Assembly: GCA_018136815.1 (NCBI GenBank)
Contig: CM030934.1
Span: 5,479,318-5,543,317, forward strand
Direction: 5' to 3'
Length of the DNA: 64,000 bases
Source of the DNA: Isochrysis galbana
Lineage: Eukaryota; Haptophyta; Isochrysidales; Isochrysidaceae
Positions 63,709 through 64,000 of this stretch are shown here, piece by piece (the stretch's first letter is position 1; each line of letters starts with the position of its first letter). The notes beneath the pieces were generated by a model. That model was not told where the DNA came from, made no database searches, and was given only the letters and a program-made list of their open reading frames with translations. The translations under genes and the position numbers were made by a program.

Positions 63709-64000
63709 ATGGACCCATCACCACCCTCTGCACCGCAAAATTCGCCCTCGCCGCCGCGCGCGGACCCCGTCACCACTGCACCCGTGCCCAAGCCTTCCCA
63801 AGTATCTTCACCCGCTACCCAAGTTGATAGGCCGCCTACGGACGCGTGGGTTGCCAAGGATGGAGTCTCAGGAGCCTTACCCGGATCCTGGGAACAGTCC
63901 ATCTCCACAAGAGGGCTTTCTGACGAGCCTCGGGCGGCATGGGGCGTCCCAGGTGGGGCGCGGTGGCGAGGGTCGCCTGGGGCTCGGGAGCGGTCGCGGC
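63709..64000 (+). CDS. Partial ORF running off the window edge
   Basis: From ATG 63709 the frame stays open for 97 codons to the last base. The N-terminus is Pro/Ser-rich (MDPSPPSAPQNSPSPPRADP), then KDGVSGALPGSWEQ and a Gly/Arg-rich stretch. No domain is visible. It could be the beginning of a host gene or of a mobile-element polyprotein. Confidence 0.3.
   Translation, partial: MDPSPPSAPQNSPSPPRADPVTTAPVPKPSQVSSPATQVDRPPTDAWVAKDGVSGALPGSWEQSISTRGLSDEPRAAWGVPGGARWRGSPGARERSR

Overview
The window is 64 kb of nuclear DNA from a eukaryote, most likely a unicellular alga with a GC-rich genome. The evidence is short GT-AG introns (59 to 392 nt) whose removal restores exact reading frames in several genes, a PPR protein, a GEX1/Brambleberry-type karyogamy protein, N-terminal secretory or plastid-type leaders, and dense microsatellites and transposable elements. 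The clade cannot be fixed from sequence alone; a haptophyte, stramenopile or other secondary-plastid alga would fit. One assembly gap (100 N) lies at 13201-13300.

Host genes: a four-finger CCCH protein (2.5-3.9 kb); a small signal-peptide/one-helix ORF overlapping a Methyltransf_16-type methyltransferase (6.1-7.3 kb); an Sfi1-like centrin-binding repeat protein cut by the gap (10.3-13.2 kb); a four-exon PPR protein (14.6-17.6 kb); a chromodomain protein (19.9-21.1 kb); a five-exon GEX1/Brambleberry protein (21.9-24.2 kb); a two-exon rhodanese (38.1-38.8 kb); 4-hydroxyphenylpyruvate dioxygenase (HPPD, three exons, minus strand) head to head with homogentisate 1,2-dioxygenase (HGD, one exon, plus strand) at 41.1-45.9 kb; a two-exon heme-oxygenase-fold protein (48.0-49.1 kb); and an aspartate-aminotransferase-type enzyme (57.9-59.5 kb). 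HPPD and HGD catalyse consecutive steps of tyrosine breakdown, and the aminotransferase could supply an upstream step, although it lies about 12 kb further on beyond transposons.

Mobile and repeat DNA fills most of the rest. A LINE with one 1,500-codon open frame carrying endonuclease and reverse transcriptase lies at 31.9-36.5 kb, with older fragments at 9.4, 39.6-40.1 and 46.6-47.3 kb. A PIF/Harbinger pair (DNA-binding ORF plus DDE transposase) spans 50.1-55.4 kb, with a fragment at 37.2-37.7 kb and a separate transposase N-terminal fragment at 21.2-21.6 kb. Two short non-autonomous elements have terminal inverted repeats and perfect 8-bp target duplications (30.7 and 37.8 kb, hAT-like), and a decayed hAT transposase C-terminus is at 18.7-19.0 kb. 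An 887-bp retroposon with a 16-bp target duplication sits at 53.0-53.9 kb. An unclassified family of about 900 bp occurs three times (13.4, 24.7 and 60.4 kb).

The two most unusual regions are 28.6-30.2 kb, where GC-rich palindromic arms in inverted orientation enclose a very AT-rich core of about 750 bp, and 61.35-62.3 kb, where an ORF resembling phage-type cytosine-C5 DNA methyltransferases begins exactly at the edge of a dispersed repeat.
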